Positions 16,888 to 27,142 are shown, counted from the stretch's first letter. The stretch is 64,000 bases of DNA from an uncultured Alphaproteobacteria bacterium (GCA_937864925.1 CALMFH010000065.1:27404-91403), one strand, 5' to 3'. Translations and numbers: made by a program. The notes: a model not told the origin generated them from the letters alone.

Positions 16888-17208
16888 ATGATCCAGCTCA
16901 CCGACAGTGCCGTCACCGCGGTCAAGACCGCGCTTTCCCGCGCCACCCGCCCGGCCGAGGGCCTGCGCATCATGGTCGAGGCGGGCGGGTGCGCCGGCTT
17001 CAAGTACATGATGGGCCTCGAGGCCGAGGCGCGCGACGGCGATGCCGTCATCGACCAGGGCGGCGTCAAGCTCTTCGTCGACGCCAATTCCCAGGCCCTC
17101 GTCTCGGGCATGACCGTCGACTTCGTCACCGGGCTCGAGAGCTCCGGCTTCGTCTTCGACAACCCGAACGCCAGCGCGAAGTGTTCGTGCGGCAAGTCGT
17201 TCGGCTGA
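16888..17208 (+). CDS. IscA/HesB-type A-type carrier of the nif cluster
   Basis: The 106-residue protein is an A-type Fe-S carrier. It has L-T-D-S-A-V near the N-terminus, G-G-C-A-G-F-K-Y with the first Cys, and C-S-C-G-K-S-F at the C-terminus with the last two. It is the version that precedes nifU in nitrogen fixers (IscA-nif), where it helps load Fe-S clusters. The AGGAGG ribosome site and the sigma-54 promoter directly upstream fix the start at 16888. Confidence 0.93.
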   Translation: MIQLTDSAVTAVKTALSRATRPAEGLRIMVEAGGCAGFKYMMGLEAEARDGDAVIDQGGVKLFVDANSQALVSGMTVDFVTGLESSGFVFDNPNASAKCSCGKSFG

Positions 17209-17236
17209 TTTCCCTGACGCGTAGGAGCACCGGCCC

Positions 17237-18262
17237 ATGTGGGACTACACGGACAAGGTCAAGGACTACTTCTTCAACCCCGTCAACGCCGGCGTGCTCG
17301 AGCATGCCAACGCGGTCGGCGAGGTCGGCGCCATCTCCTGCGGCGACGCGCTGAAGCTGATGATGCGGGTGAACCCCGAGACCGAAGTGATCGAGGCGGC
17401 GAAGTTCCAGACCTTCGGTTGCGGCTCGGCCATCGCCTCGTCCTCGGCGCTGACCGAGATCGTCCTCGGCAAGACCCTCGACGAGGCCCTGCGGATCTCC
17501 AACCAGGACATCGCCGACTTCCTCGGCGGTCTGCCGCCGGAGAAGATGCACTGCTCGGTGATGGGCTACGAGGCGCTCCAGGCGGCGGTCGCCGACTATC
17601 GCGGTGTCGAATGGCGCGACGATCACGAGGAGGGCGCGCTGGTCTGCAAGTGCTTCGGCGTCGACGAGGGCATGATCGAGCGCGCGGTGCGTGGAAACAA
17701 GCTGACGACGCCCGAGCAGGTCACCCACTACACCAAGGCCGGCGGGGGCTGTCTCACCTGCTTCGAGGGACTGGAGGCGGTGTTGGCGCGCGTCAACGAG
17801 GAGATGGTGGCCGAGGGTCTGATCTCCTTCGACGAGGCCTATCGTATCGGCTCGATGGACGCTCGGACGCTGCGCCAGAAGACCCGGCCGAAAGGCGCCG
17901 AGACGTCGAAGGTCGAGGCGAAGCCGATCATCGCCCTCGCCGATCTCGAGCGGGCGGCGGCCGGCACCATGGTGCTGGAGAAGCCGGTCGAGGCGCCGGC
18001 GGTCGCGGCCCCGGCGGCTGCGCCGCGGCTCACCACGCTGCAGAAGATCAAGTTGATCGAGGAGACACTGGAGAGCATCCGGCCCTACCTCAAGCTCGAC
18101 GGCGGTGACTGCGAGCTCGTCGACGTCGACGGCAACAACGTCATCGTCAAGCTTTCCGGCGCCTGCGTCGGCTGTCAGCAGGCCTCGATGACCGTCAACG
18201 GCGTCCAGGAGAAGCTGATCGCCGCGACGGGGCTGCCGCTGAGGGTGATCCCGGTGAAGTGA
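17237..18262 (+). CDS. nifU: NifU, modular Fe-S scaffold
   Basis: The 341-residue protein has all three NifU modules. An IscU-like domain (about 1-125) carries I-S-C-G-D, G-C-G-S-A and M-H-C-S-V-M-G. A BFD-like [2Fe-2S] domain (about 135-190) carries V-C-K-C-F and G-G-C-L-T-C. An Ala/Pro-rich linker (about 235-262) leads to an Nfu domain with S-G-A-C-V-G-C-Q. NifU receives sulfur from NifS and supplies clusters to NifH and to NifB/NifEN. The linker is long. The gene follows iscA by 28 nt. Confidence 0.98.
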   Translation: MWDYTDKVKDYFFNPVNAGVLEHANAVGEVGAISCGDALKLMMRVNPETEVIEAAKFQTFGCGSAIASSSALTEIVLGKTLDEALRISNQDIADFLGGLPPEKMHCSVMGYEALQAAVADYRGVEWRDDHEEGALVCKCFGVDEGMIERAVRGNKLTTPEQVTHYTKAGGGCLTCFEGLEAVLARVNEEMVAEGLISFDEAYRIGSMDARTLRQKTRPKGAETSKVEAKPIIALADLERAAAGTMVLEKPVEAPAVAAPAAAPRLTTLQKIKLIEETLESIRPYLKLDGGDCELVDVDGNNVIVKLSGACVGCQQASMTVNGVQEKLIAATGLPLRVIPVK

Positions 18263-18325
18263 GGCGAGCGGGCGGGGCTCGCCTGCGGCTCCGATCGAAC
18301 GAACGACCCACGAGGAGAAATCCCC

Positions 18326-19531
18326 ATGACCACCCCGGTCTATCTCGACAACAACGCCACCACGCGCTGCGACGAGGCGGTGGTCGAGGCCATGCTGCCG
18401 TTCTTCACCGAGCAGTTCGGCAATCCCTCCTCGATGCACGCCTTCGGCGCCCGCGTCGGCGGGGCGGTGAAGGCCGCCCGCGCCCAGCTCCAGCGCCTCA
18501 TCGGCGCCGAATTCGATCACGAGATCGTCTTCACCGCCGGCGGCACCGAGAGCGACAACATGGCGATCCTCTCGGCGCTGGAGATCGATCCGAACCGCGA
18601 CGAGATCATCACCTCCGCCGTCGAGCATCCGGCGGTGCTGTCGCTCTGCGGCCACCTGGAGAAGACCCGCGGCATCAAGGTCCACGTCATCCCGGTCGAC
18701 GGCCAGGGCCTTCTCGACATCGCCGCCTATCGCGCCGCGCTTTCGAGCAAGACCGCCATCGTCTCGATCATGTGGGCGAACAACGAGACCGGCACGATCT
18801 TCCCGGTCGCCGAACTCGCCGAACTGGCCAAGGAGGTCGGCGCCCTCTTCCACACCGACGCGGTGCAGGCGGTCGGCAAGGTGCCGATCGACCTGAAGTC
18901 GACGGTGATCGACATGCTCTCTCTCTCCGGCCACAAGCTGCACGGCCCCAAGGGCATCGGCGCCCTCTACGTCCGCCGCGGCACCCGCTTCCGCTCGCTG
19001 ATCAAGGGCGGCCACCAGGAGCGCGGCCGCCGCGCCGGCACCGAGAACACCCCGGGCATCGTCGGCCTCGGCAAGGCCGCCGAACTCGCCGCCCTCCACA
19101 TGGCGGACGAAGAGACCCGCGTCGCCGCCCTGCGCGATCGCCTGGAGAAGGGCCTGCTGCAGCGCATCCCCGCCTGCTTCGTCACTGGCAACCCCGCCGA
19201 GCGCCTGCCCAACACCTCGAACATCGCCTTCGAGTACATCGAGGGCGAGGGCATCCTGCTGCTCATGAACCGTGAGGGCATCGCCGCCTCGTCCGGCTCG
19301 GCCTGCACCTCCGGCTCACTCGAGCCGAGCCACGTGCTGCGCGCCATGAACATCCCCTACACCGCCGCGCACGGGGCGATCCGCTTCTCGTTCTCCCGCG
19401 ACAACACCGACGCCGACGTCGATCGGGTGCTCGAGGTGATGCCCGGCATCATCGAGAAGCTCCGGGCCCTCTCGCCCTTCTGGCAGGGCGCCGACAAGGC
19501 GCCCGCGACCTTCGCGCCGGTCTACGCCTGA
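18326..19531 (+). CDS. nifS: NifS cysteine desulfurase
   Basis: The 401-residue PLP enzyme takes sulfur from cysteine for Fe-S assembly on NifU. The N-terminus [18 protein letters not shown], the PLP lysine in [10 protein letters not shown] and the catalytic Cys in S-S-G-S-A-C-T-S-G are all present in the right order. The GAGGAGA ribosome site is good. It lies between nifU and nifV in one operon. Confidence 0.98.
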   Translation: MTTPVYLDNNATTRCDEAVVEAMLPFFTEQFGNPSSMHAFGARVGGAVKAARAQLQRLIGAEFDHEIVFTAGGTESDNMAILSALEIDPNRDEIITSAVEHPAVLSLCGHLEKTRGIKVHVIPVDGQGLLDIAAYRAALSSKTAIVSIMWANNETGTIFPVAELAELAKEVGALFHTDAVQAVGKVPIDLKSTVIDMLSLSGHKLHGPKGIGALYVRRGTRFRSLIKGGHQERGRRAGTENTPGIVGLGKAAELAALHMADEETRVAALRDRLEKGLLQRIPACFVTGNPAERLPNTSNIAFEYIEGEGILLLMNREGIAASSGSACTSGSLEPSHVLRAMNIPYTAAHGAIRFSFSRDNTDADVDRVLEVMPGIIEKLRALSPFWQGADKAPATFAPVYA

Positions 19532-19550
19532 GCCCGAGGGGAACCCGCCC

Positions 19551-20714
19551 ATGGCCCGCGTCCACCTCAACGACACGACGTTGCGCGACGGCGAGCAGGC
19601 TCCCGGCGTCGCCTTCTCGACGCCCGAGAAGGTCGAGATCGCCGAGGCGCTGGCGCGCGCCGGCGTTCCCGAGATCGAGGCCGGCACCCCGGCGATGGGC
19701 GTGGAAGAGGTCGAGGCGATCCGCGCCATCGTCGCCGCCCACCTGCCGCTCGACGTCATGGCCTGGTGTCGGATGACCGATGCCGATCTCGACGCGGCGA
19801 AGCGGGCAGGGGTCTCGACGGTCAACCTGTCGATCCCCGCCTCCGACGTACAGCTGGCCGCCAAGCTCGGCATCGACCGTGCCGAAGCGTTGCGGCGGAT
19901 CGAGCGGACGGTCGCTCGGGCGCTCGACATGGGGCTCCGCGTCGCCATCGGCTGCGAGGACGCCTCACGCGCCGCGCTCGACCACCTCAAGGCGGTGCTC
20001 GCCACCGTCGAGCGGCTCGGCGCCTTTCGCATTCGTCTCGCCGATACGGTCGGTGTGCTCGACCCGTTCTCGACCCACGACATGGTCGCACGGCTCGTCG
20101 CCGAGACCGATCTGCCGCTCGAGATCCACACCCACGACGATCTCGGCCTGGCGACCGCCAATGCGCTGGCCGCGGTCAGGGCCGGCGCCACCCACGTCTC
20201 GGTGACGGTCGGCGGCATCGGCGAACGCGCCGGCAATGCCGCGCTCGAGGAACTGGCGCTCGCCTGCGAACGGCTCGGCCACCCGACCGGTATCGACCTC
20301 GCCCAGCTCTGCGATCTCGCCGCGGTGGTCTCCACCGCCTCCGGCCGGCCGATCCATCCGCAGAAGGCGGTCGTCGGCGCCGACGTCTTCACCCACGAAT
20401 CGGGCCTCCACGTCGCCGGCCTCCTGTGGAACCGCGACACCTACCAGGGCGTCGACCCGCGCGACCTCGGCCGCGACCACGGCTTCGCCATCGGCAAGCA
20501 CTCCGGCCGCACCGCCATCGCCCATGCGCTGATGACCCGCGGCGTCGACCTCGACGATCGGGTCTATCCGCGTCTCCTCGCCCGGGTGAAGCGCTGGGCG
20601 ATCCGCCACAAGCGGCCGCTGCCGACCGACCTCCTGATCGAGATGCACGACGATCTGATCGAAGACGATCTCGCCACCGGGACGCTCGGCGTCTTCGGCT
20701 GGGGCCGGGTGTGA
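19551..20714 (+). CDS. nifV: NifV homocitrate synthase
   Basis: The 387-residue protein makes homocitrate, the organic ligand of FeMo-co, from 2-oxoglutarate and acetyl-CoA. The DRE-TIM metallolyase features are visible: [13 protein letters not shown] near the start, the metal-binding [12 protein letters not shown], and [11 protein letters not shown]. The sequence resembles NifV rather than isopropylmalate synthase because the C-terminal regulatory domain is absent. It follows nifS by 19 nt. Confidence 0.96.
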   Translation: MARVHLNDTTLRDGEQAPGVAFSTPEKVEIAEALARAGVPEIEAGTPAMGVEEVEAIRAIVAAHLPLDVMAWCRMTDADLDAAKRAGVSTVNLSIPASDVQLAAKLGIDRAEALRRIERTVARALDMGLRVAIGCEDASRAALDHLKAVLATVERLGAFRIRLADTVGVLDPFSTHDMVARLVAETDLPLEIHTHDDLGLATANALAAVRAGATHVSVTVGGIGERAGNAALEELALACERLGHPTGIDLAQLCDLAAVVSTASGRPIHPQKAVVGADVFTHESGLHVAGLLWNRDTYQGVDPRDLGRDHGFAIGKHSGRTAIAHALMTRGVDLDDRVYPRLLARVKRWAIRHKRPLPTDLLIEMHDDLIEDDLATGTLGVFGWGRV

Positions 20715-20734
20715 TGGGCGAGGGGAGGGACGAG

Positions 20735-21574
20735 ATGACCGCGATCGACGCCTCGCAGGGGATCCCCGCCCGGGTGACGCCGAGCACGCCTTCGGTCCTC
20801 GCCATGATCCGCGAGGACATCGCCTGCGTGAAGGCGCGTGATCCCGCCGCCCGCTTCACCGCCGAGATCGTACTGACCTACCCCGGCGTCCACGCCATCG
20901 TCTGGCATCGGCTGTCGCACGCCCTGTGGACGCGCCGCCGACGCTTTCCGGCGCGGTTCCTGTCGTGGCTGGGACGGTTCCTCACCAATGTCGACATTCA
21001 TCCCGGCGCCACCATCGGCCGGCGCTTCTTCATCGATCACGGCGCCGGCGTCGTCATCGGCGAGACCGCCGAGATCGGCGACGACGTCACCCTCTATCAC
21101 GGTGTGACGCTGGGCGGCGTCTCCTGGCGCCCCGGCAAGCGCCATCCGACGCTGGAGAACGGTGTGCTGGTCGGTGCCGGCGCCAAGATCCTCGGCCCGA
21201 TCACGGTGGGGACGGGGGCGCGCATCGGCGCCAACTCCGTCGTCATCGAGGACGTGCCGCCCGAAATGACGGTGGCCGGCATCCCCGGCAAGATCGTCAA
21301 GGCGTCCTCCGACCGCCGCCGCATCGCCGGTCGCATCGATCTCGAACACCATCTGATGCCCGATCCGGTCGGCGAGGCCATTGCCGCGCTGGTCGACCGC
21401 ATCGAATTTCTGGAGATGCGGCTCGCCCGCCTGTCGGGCGAACGCCAACCCTCGGTCGACTTCGAAGTGCTGCCCGCCGCCGCATCGCGGGCCGCGACCG
21501 AGCCCCGGACCGCGGCCGACCCGCGATCGTCCCCCCGTTCCGCCCCCCACTCGACCCACGGGAGCCCACCATGA
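20735..21574 (+). CDS. cysE: Serine O-acetyltransferase, nif-linked
   Basis: The 279-residue protein has the CysE N-terminal helical region followed by a left-handed hexapeptide-repeat domain with [20 protein letters not shown] and Y-H-G-V-T-L-G-G. It makes O-acetylserine for cysteine, matching the demand created by NifS. The C-terminal tail after the hexapeptides is longer than usual and low in complexity. An ATG at 20714 overlapping the nifV stop is possible; 20735 is preferred for its GGGAGGGA site. Its stop overlaps the nifW start. Confidence 0.93.
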   Translation: MTAIDASQGIPARVTPSTPSVLAMIREDIACVKARDPAARFTAEIVLTYPGVHAIVWHRLSHALWTRRRRFPARFLSWLGRFLTNVDIHPGATIGRRFFIDHGAGVVIGETAEIGDDVTLYHGVTLGGVSWRPGKRHPTLENGVLVGAGAKILGPITVGTGARIGANSVVIEDVPPEMTVAGIPGKIVKASSDRRRIAGRIDLEHHLMPDPVGEAIAALVDRIEFLEMRLARLSGERQPSVDFEVLPAAASRAATEPRTAADPRSSPRSAPHSTHGSPP

Positions 21575-21963
21575 CCGAGGACGTCTCCTCCTGCGACATC
21601 TCCAACGCCGTGGTGGTGAAGGACATTCTCCCCCGCCTGAAGCAGTGCTCCTCGGCCGAGGACTTCTTCGCCGAACTCAAGGTGAAGTACGACCCCAAGG
21701 TGCTCGGCCCGGCGCGGCTGCACATCCTCAAGCGGATGGGCCAACATCTGGCGAGCGAGGATTTCGAGGACATGCCCGACCGGGTCGTCGCCGCCCGCTG
21801 CCGCACTTTCCTGGAACGCGCCTACGAGGACTTCGTCACCTCCTCGCCCCTGAAGGAGCGGGTGTTCAAGGTCCTCAAGGATCACGACCCGTCCCGCCCG
21901 GTGAAGCCCGGCACCGCCTTCGTCGACTTCTCCGAGATCCTCGAGCCGATCTCCGAGACGTGA
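21571..21963 (+). CDS. nifW: NifW nitrogenase-stabilising/protective protein
   Basis: The 130-residue product fits NifW, with [11 protein letters not shown] near the start, [13 protein letters not shown] and a V-F-K-V-L-K-D-H end. NifW associates with MoFe protein and is needed for full activity, probably in P-cluster maturation or oxygen protection. It starts by ATGA overlap with cysE and is the last gene before a hairpin. Confidence 0.94.
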   Translation: MTEDVSSCDISNAVVVKDILPRLKQCSSAEDFFAELKVKYDPKVLGPARLHILKRMGQHLASEDFEDMPDRVVAARCRTFLERAYEDFVTSSPLKERVFKVLKDHDPSRPVKPGTAFVDFSEILEPISET

Positions 21964-22010
21964 GGCCGAACGGATCGATCGGTCGGTTCTGGCCGAACGC
22001 GAAAAGGAAA

Positions 22011-22037
22011 GACGGGTGAATCGACGATCCACCCGTC
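22011..22037 (+). terminator. Hairpin terminator after nifW
   Basis: The outer 8-bp stem GACGGGTG / CACCCGTC encloses an inner ATCG-A-CGAT stem. It follows nifW by about 48 nt, in an A-rich then TCCTATCT context. This probably ends the iscA-nifUSV-cysE-nifW transcript. Confidence 0.65.
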
Positions 22038-22099
22038 TCCTATCTGCCGAATCCCGAACGAGACCCGTCTGAACGACCACGTCCACTTTCTGGATGGGT

Positions 22100-22303
22100 T
22101 CAGTCGCCAAGCTTCTCCCAAGCTTGGTTGGATCCATTCCACTGAGCAACCGAACGCGTTCCGTCCGAATTGTGGATGATGCCCTGGATGCCATGGGATG
22201 ACGGAGGATTTCCGTCATTGGTCGAGCCGACGGTTCCCCATTTGTCGGTGCAGTACCCATTCTGGTTGTTCGTATTCGTGTCCTTGTCGAACCATCCGCT
22301 CAT
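22100..22303 (-). CDS. Small hypothetical protein in a low-GC patch
   Basis: This 67-residue ORF encodes an Asn/Gly/Ser-rich polar protein with W-F-D-K-D-T-N-T-N-N near the start and S-V-A-Q-W-N-G-S-N-Q-A-W-E near the end; it has one Cys. The start at 22303 is preferred over an ATG six codons upstream because GGGAGCGAAGAAG precedes it. Its GC is near 53%, well below the neighbours, and the upstream 120 bp is AT-rich, which suggests acquired DNA or a strong promoter. No family is recognised. It could be a small regulatory or surface protein; it could also be chance. Confidence 0.45.
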   Translation of the reverse strand: MSGWFDKDTNTNNQNGYCTDKWGTVGSTNDGNPPSSHGIQGIIHNSDGTRSVAQWNGSNQAWEKLGD

Positions 22304-22426
22304 CTTCTTCGCTCCCTGCATTGAGTAGAAGAACAGTCCGATAGATGCGAAACGCTCAATGAAAGCGATTGCATTCGAGATTGAAATCGGAATATTTGGC
22401 GAAATTGTGTTCGATAAGAATAATAT

Positions 22427-22693
22427 TTATAGTTGTATTGGTGGTGTCGAAATCTGCAGTCGCCGATTGAGCGCCCCGTGGTGGGTCGCCCGCTCGTCGA
22501 CGTGGGCGAGCACCGCTGGCGCCGCTGCCGCCACATGGCTCACCGCACGGTCTTTGCCCATGAAGGCGCAGATCGCGTCGAGGCCGTCGAACAACATCAG
22601 CGTGGTGAATTGGATATCCTCGCCGAACGCGATCGACGGATAGGCGTCAACGTTGTCGTGGGCCGTCCTTCCGCGCCAGATGCGGCAGATCAT
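22427..22693 (-). pseudogene. Internally deleted ABM-fold (antibiotic-monooxygenase-like) gene remnant
   Basis: The 88-codon frame begins M-I-C-R-I-W-R-G-R-T and ends with F-D-G-L-D-A-I-C-A-F-M-G-K-D and D-E-R-A-T-H-H. These are the two ends of the common alphaproteobacterial ABM-like protein of about 105 residues. The middle beta strands (about 30-35 residues after N-V-D-A-Y) are missing without breaking the frame, so the fold could hardly form. It is therefore treated as a decayed gene. It lies in the same atypical patch as the small ORF to its left. Confidence 0.5.
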
Positions 22694-22805
22694 CGTCGGT
22701 CCCCAGGAGTCTCGAGAGCGCGACTACGATCCTTTCATGCCGGCCGCCTCGCGCAAGCGCCCCGGTCGGGTTATGGGATGGCTACGCCCCGTCCGGAGCC
22801 GCCTC

Positions 22806-23345
22806 ATGAGTCTCGACGGCAGCTGCCGTTTCGCCACCGCCTTCGGCCCCGTCGCCGTCGCCTGGACGGCGCGGGGGCTATCGCGCGTACGGCTGCTCGC
22901 CGAAGCGAACGCGGCCGACGCGGGTAGCGGCCGGGACGGACCTCTGCCCCCCGCCGTGGCCGAGGCGGTCGAGCTGCTCGCCGCCTACTTCGCCGGCGAA
23001 GTGGTCCACTTCTCGTCCCTCGTCCTCGACGAGACCGGCCTTTCGATCCTCGATGTCGCGATCTACCGGGAACTGCGCCGAGTGCCGCGCGGCGTGACCG
23101 TCACCTACGGCGAACTCGCCGTCCGCGCCGGAGCACCGGGCGCGGCACAGGCGGTCGGCTCCGCCATGGCGCGCAATCCCTGGGTCGTCGTCGTCCCCTG
23201 CCACCGGGTGCTGGCGGCGGGTGGTGCCCTCGGCGGGTTCTCGGCGCCCGGCGGGGCGCGCACCAAGCGCCGGCTCCTTCGAATGGAGGGTGTCGACCTC
23301 GACGGCGGGACGCCGATGCTGCCGGGACTGTTCGCCGACGATTGA
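22806..23345 (+). CDS. ogt: Methylated-DNA-protein-cysteine methyltransferase (Ogt/MGMT)
   Basis: The 179-residue protein repairs O6-alkylguanine by transferring the alkyl group to Cys in the V-V-P-C-H-R-V motif (about residue 130). It also has Y-G-E-L-A, A-R-N-P-W for the helix-turn-helix, and a C-terminal K-R-R-L-L-R-M-E-G. The start is uncertain: ATGs at 22737, 22773 and 22806 are in frame, and 22806 has GGAG 9 nt upstream. It stands alone between nifW and fixA and has no evident link to nitrogen fixation. Confidence 0.88.
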   Translation: MSLDGSCRFATAFGPVAVAWTARGLSRVRLLAEANAADAGSGRDGPLPPAVAEAVELLAAYFAGEVVHFSSLVLDETGLSILDVAIYRELRRVPRGVTVTYGELAVRAGAPGAAQAVGSAMARNPWVVVVPCHRVLAAGGALGGFSAPGGARTKRRLLRMEGVDLDGGTPMLPGLFADD

Positions 23346-23366
23346 GCCGGCCACGCAACCACGCCC

Positions 23367-23382
23367 TGTCGGTTTTCCGACA
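23367..23382. promoter_or_regulatory. NifA site upstream of fixABC
   Basis: The sequence is TGT-CGGTTTTCCG-ACA, an exact TGT-N10-ACA with a near-palindromic core, centred about 120 bp before the predicted fixA start. It begins 21 bp after the ogt stop. Confidence 0.85.
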
Positions 23383-23468
23383 CGCCCGACACGAATGTCT
23401 CTCGCTCGCTCTTCCGGCGGCCGACGTGGTCGCCACTCAACTCGAGGGAAACACGATCTTTTCCCGCT

Positions 23469-23484
23469 TGGCACGCCCCGTGCT
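23469..23484 (+). promoter_or_regulatory. Sigma-54 promoter of fixABC
   Basis: The site is TGGCACGCCCCGTGCT: a perfect -24 half and GTGC in place of TTGC in the -12 half, at correct spacing. The predicted start near 23495 leaves a 48-nt leader. Confidence 0.8.
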
Positions 23485-23543
23485 GAGGGAGATCCGAGGC
23501 CGGATGCGACCCACGCCGGCGAGGATTTCCGAGGAGGGGCGAC

Positions 23544-24395
23544 ATGCACATCGTCGTCTGCATCAAGCAGGTTCCCGACAGTGCGCAGATCCGCGTGCAT
23601 CCGGTGACCAACACCATCATGCGCCAGGGCGTGCCGACCATCATCAATCCCTACGATCTGTTCGCGCTCGAGGCCGCCTTGCGGCTTCGAGACGAGCACG
23701 GCGGCGAGGTCACGGTGCTGACCATGGGTCCGCCGATGGCCGAGGACTCCTTACGCAAGGCGCTGACCTACGGCGCCGATCGCGCCGTGCTCTTGACCGA
23801 TCGCTTCTTCGCCGGCTCCGACACGCTGGCCACCTCCTATGCGCTGGCCGCGGCGATCGCCAAGATCGGCGAGGTCTTCGGGCCACCCGAGATCGTCTTC
23901 ACCGGCAAGCAGACCATCGACGGCGACACCGCCCAGGTCGGCCCCGGCATCGCCAAGCGACAGAACCTGTTGCAGCTGACCTACGTCTCCAAGATCGCCG
24001 AACTCGATCTCGCCGGCGGCAGCATCAAGGTCGAGCGGCGCGCCGAGGGCGGCATCCAGGTGTTGGAGACGAAGCTGCCGGTGCTGATCACCATGCTCGA
24101 GGGCACCAACGACATGCGCCGCGGCTCGATGGCCGATGCGCTCAGGGCCGCCCGCGCCGAGATCGTCACCTGGTCGGCCAAGGACGCCGGCATCGAGGAC
24201 ATCCTGAAGTGCGGCCTGCGCGGCTCGCCGACGGTGGTCAAGCGCGTCTTCGCGCCGTCGCCCCGCGCCGAGAAGGCCAAGCAGATCGAGCTGCAGCCGG
24301 CGGCGATCGACACCGCCGACGGGCTCCTCGCCGAGATCTTCGGCCGCCTGCCGGCGCTCGAGCACGAACTCGTCGAACTCCACGAAACGCTCTGA
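23544..24395 (+). CDS. fixA: FixA, electron-bifurcating flavoprotein beta subunit
   Basis: The 283-residue protein is an ETF-beta-type subunit. [13 protein letters not shown] opens it, followed by [10 protein letters not shown] and [15 protein letters not shown]. With FixB it forms the flavin-based bifurcating part of FixABCX, which oxidises NADH, reduces quinone and delivers low-potential electrons to ferredoxin/flavodoxin for nitrogenase. The ribosome site is GAGGAGGGG, and the gene has the NifA/sigma-54 promoter just upstream. Confidence 0.97.
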   Translation: MHIVVCIKQVPDSAQIRVHPVTNTIMRQGVPTIINPYDLFALEAALRLRDEHGGEVTVLTMGPPMAEDSLRKALTYGADRAVLLTDRFFAGSDTLATSYALAAAIAKIGEVFGPPEIVFTGKQTIDGDTAQVGPGIAKRQNLLQLTYVSKIAELDLAGGSIKVERRAEGGIQVLETKLPVLITMLEGTNDMRRGSMADALRAARAEIVTWSAKDAGIEDILKCGLRGSPTVVKRVFAPSPRAEKAKQIELQPAAIDTADGLLAEIFGRLPALEHELVELHETL

Positions 24396-24414
24396 GAACG
24401 GGAGGCCCAGCCCC

Positions 24415-25521
24415 ATGTCGACTGCACCTGCCGCTCCCGCCGCCGCCGGCGGCCGCGCCGGAATGAAGAAGGAGCTCTCCGAACACTTCAAGGCCTACAA
24501 GGGCGTCTGGGTGTTCATGGAGGTCGAACGCGGCGTCGTCCATCCCGTGTCGTTCGAGCTGCTCGGCGAGGGCCGCAAGCTCGCCGACCAACTCGGCGTC
24601 GACCTCGCCGGCGTCGTCCTCGGGCCGAAGGGCGAGGGCACCGACCACGCCATCGCCGAGACCTTCGCCTATGGCGCGGACCTCGTCTATCTGATGGAAG
24701 ACCCGCTGCTGACGGACTATCGCAACGAGCCCTTCTCCAAGGGCCTCACCGATCTCGTCGACACCTACAAGCCCGAGATCCTGCTGCTCGGCGCCACGAC
24801 GCTCGGCCGCGATCTCGCCGGCTCGGTGGCGACGACGTTGCTCACCGGCCTCACCGCCGACTGCACCGAACTCGCCGTCGATGCCGACAAGTCGCTCGCC
24901 GCGACCCGGCCGACCTTCGGCGGCTCGCTCCTGTGCACCATCTACACCCTGAACTTCCGCCCGCAGATGGCCACCGTCCGTCCGCGCGTCATGTCGATGC
25001 CGGCCCGCCGGGAAAAGCCGATCGGCCGCGTGGTGACCCACCCGTTGAACATGGCGGAAGAGGACATCGTCACCAAGATCCTGTCCTTCGTCGCCGACCG
25101 TCAGACCGGCAAGGTCAACCTCGCCTACGCCGACATCGTCGTCGCCGGCGGTCTCGGTCTCGGCGCCATCGAGAACATGCAGCTGGTCAAGAACCTCGCC
25201 GCCGCACTCGGCGCCGAATACGGCTGCTCGCGGCCGATCGTGCAGAAGGGCTGGATGCCCGCCGAACGGCAGATCGGCCAGACCGGCAAGACCATCCGGC
25301 CGAAGCTCTACATCGCCGCCGGCATCTCCGGGGCGATCCAGCACCGCGTCGGCGTCGAGGGCGCCGACCTGATCGTCGCCGTCAACACCGACAAGAACGC
25401 GCCGATCTTCGACTTCGCCCATGTCGGTGTCGTCACCGACGCGATCCGCTTCCTGCCCGCCCTCACCGAGGCCTTCGTCCGGCGCCTCTCTCCCCACAAC
25501 CGCGACCGGCTCGCCGGCTGA
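24415..25521 (+). CDS. fixB: FixB, electron-bifurcating flavoprotein alpha subunit
   Basis: The 368-residue protein is ETF-alpha-like. An N-terminal half of Rossmann type has [12 protein letters not shown] near residue 125. The C-terminal FAD domain has [25 protein letters not shown] and I-S-G-A-I-Q-H. It follows fixA by 19 nt and precedes fixC by 24 nt, so the three are co-transcribed. Confidence 0.97.
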   Translation: MSTAPAAPAAAGGRAGMKKELSEHFKAYKGVWVFMEVERGVVHPVSFELLGEGRKLADQLGVDLAGVVLGPKGEGTDHAIAETFAYGADLVYLMEDPLLTDYRNEPFSKGLTDLVDTYKPEILLLGATTLGRDLAGSVATTLLTGLTADCTELAVDADKSLAATRPTFGGSLLCTIYTLNFRPQMATVRPRVMSMPARREKPIGRVVTHPLNMAEEDIVTKILSFVADRQTGKVNLAYADIVVAGGLGLGAIENMQLVKNLAAALGAEYGCSRPIVQKGWMPAERQIGQTGKTIRPKLYIAAGISGAIQHRVGVEGADLIVAVNTDKNAPIFDFAHVGVVTDAIRFLPALTEAFVRRLSPHNRDRLAG

Positions 25522-25545
25522 CGCTCGACGACGAGGAGATCGACC

Positions 25546-26853
25546 ATGATCGACGAGAGGTTCGACGCCATCGTGATCGGTGCGGGCATGGCCGGCAACG
25601 CCGCCGCCTACACCATGGCCTCGCGTGGCCTGAAGGTGCTGCAGCTCGAGCGCGGCGAATATGCCGGCTCGAAGAACGTGCAAGGGGCGATCATGTACGC
25701 CTCCATGCTGGAGAAGATCATCCCCGACTTCCGCGAGGATGCGCCACTCGAGCGCCACATCATCGAACAGCGCTTCTGGATGATGGACGACCGCAGCCAC
25801 ACCGGCATGCAGTACCGCTCCGACGACTTCAACGAGGACAAGCCGAACCGCTATACCATCGTCCGGGCGCAGTTCGACAAGTGGTTCTCGAGGAAGTGCC
25901 GTGAGGTCGGGGTCACGGTGCTGACCGAGACCACCGTGACCGACCTGCTGGTCGACAGTTCCGGCAAGGTCCTCGGCGTCAAGACCGACCGAAAGGGCGG
26001 GGCGATCCAGGCCGACGTCGTCGTCCTCGCCGAAGGCGTCAACGGCCTACTCGGCACCCGCGCCGGGCTCCGCGAGCCGCCGAAGCCGGAAAACGTCGCC
26101 CTGGCGGTCAAGGAGATGCACTTCCTCCCCGCCGAGACGATCGAGAGCCGCTTCAACCTCAAGGGCGACGAAGGCTGTGTCGTCGAAGCCGCCGGCACCA
26201 TCACCAAGGGCATGACCGGCCTCGCCTTCCTCTACACCAACAAGGAGAGCATCTCGGTCGGCATCGGCTGTCTGATCTCCGATTTCGCCGAAACGAGAGA
26301 GAGCCCCTACACGCTGCTCGAGACCTTCAAGTCGCATCCCTCGATCGCACCGCTGCTCGCCGGCTCGGAGGTCAAGGAGTACGCCGCTCACATGATCCCC
26401 GAGGGCGGCTTCAAGGCGATCCCGCAGCTCTACGGCGACGGCTGGGTGGTGGTGGGCGACGCGGCCCAACTCAACAACGCCATCCATCGCGAGGGCTCCA
26501 ACCTCGCCATGACCTCCGGCCGCCTCGCCGGCGAGGCGATCCACCGCCTCAAGGCCGGGCGCCAACCGATGACCAAGGACAACCTGAAGCTCTACAAGGA
26601 ACTCCTGGACGACAGCTTCGTCATGAAGGACATGAAGAAATACAAGGACATGCCGGCGCTGCTCCACACCAACTCGGCCAATTTCTTCATGAGCTACCCG
26701 CAGTTGATCTCTCAAGCCGCGCAGAACTTCCTGCGCGTCGACGGCACGCCGAAGATCGACATGGAGAAGACGACGATGCGCGCCTTCATCGCCAAGCGCT
26801 CGCGCCTCGGCCTGATCTCCGATGCGGTGAAACTCGCCTTCGCCTGGCGGTGA
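25546..26853 (+). CDS. fixC: FixC, ETF:quinone oxidoreductase-like subunit
   Basis: The 435-residue flavoprotein has an N-terminal dinucleotide site ([10 protein letters not shown]), a conserved Y-A-G-S-K-N-V-Q-G and a second FAD motif [13 protein letters not shown]. It passes the high-potential electrons of the bifurcation to quinone. A good GAGGAG site precedes the ATG. fixX normally follows closely; here 289 bp containing a perfect 16-bp-stem hairpin intervene. Confidence 0.97.
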   Translation: MIDERFDAIVIGAGMAGNAAAYTMASRGLKVLQLERGEYAGSKNVQGAIMYASMLEKIIPDFREDAPLERHIIEQRFWMMDDRSHTGMQYRSDDFNEDKPNRYTIVRAQFDKWFSRKCREVGVTVLTETTVTDLLVDSSGKVLGVKTDRKGGAIQADVVVLAEGVNGLLGTRAGLREPPKPENVALAVKEMHFLPAETIESRFNLKGDEGCVVEAAGTITKGMTGLAFLYTNKESISVGIGCLISDFAETRESPYTLLETFKSHPSIAPLLAGSEVKEYAAHMIPEGGFKAIPQLYGDGWVVVGDAAQLNNAIHREGSNLAMTSGRLAGEAIHRLKAGRQPMTKDNLKLYKELLDDSFVMKDMKKYKDMPALLHTNSANFFMSYPQLISQAAQNFLRVDGTPKIDMEKTTMRAFIAKRSRLGLISDAVKLAFAWR

Positions 26854-26906
26854 GGGCGGTACCGGTCGATCGCGGCCGGCCAGATACCCGGCATCGCGTG
26901 GGGTCG

Positions 26907-26943
26907 CCTCTTCCCTTCTCCCGCAAGGGGAGAAGGGAAGAGG
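26907..26943. repeat. Perfect 16-bp-stem palindrome between fixC and fixX
   Basis: The arms 26907-26922 and 26928-26943 are exact reverse complements around a GCAAG loop. The arm sequence (CTTCTCCC / GGGAGAAG core) is related to the palindromes near 1.94 kb and 58.7 kb, so it looks like a dispersed intergenic repeat. In place it could also terminate or stabilise the fixABC transcript. Confidence 0.8.
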
Positions 26944-27142
26944 GCGGCGTTTCCCGCATGTCCCCGGTGACCAGGGTTCGGTGGTCGGTGTCGAAAGCCT
27001 CGCCGTGAGCGCCCTACCGCCGGAACCGGCATGGAACTCGCATAGACCCAGTGAGGCCGGCGCGTCCGGTCTGAAACCCGACAATCCTCGCGGGCTCCCT
27101 GTCGGACACCGGACCCGCACCGCTCACTCGGAGGACGGAACC

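Noticed and set aside
19766..21574. A 602-codon open frame running through nifV into cysE
   Set aside because: The first part is an Arg/Gly-rich shadow of nifV in another frame. Only the part from 20735 has CysE features and a ribosome site.
22100..22700. Insertion sequence or integrase explaining the low-GC patch
   Set aside because: No transposase-like frame, terminal inverted repeats or target duplication could be seen.
27090..27110. A NifA site before fixX (TGT with ACC instead of ACA after 10 bases)
   Set aside because: The second half does not match and no -24/-12 element accompanies it.
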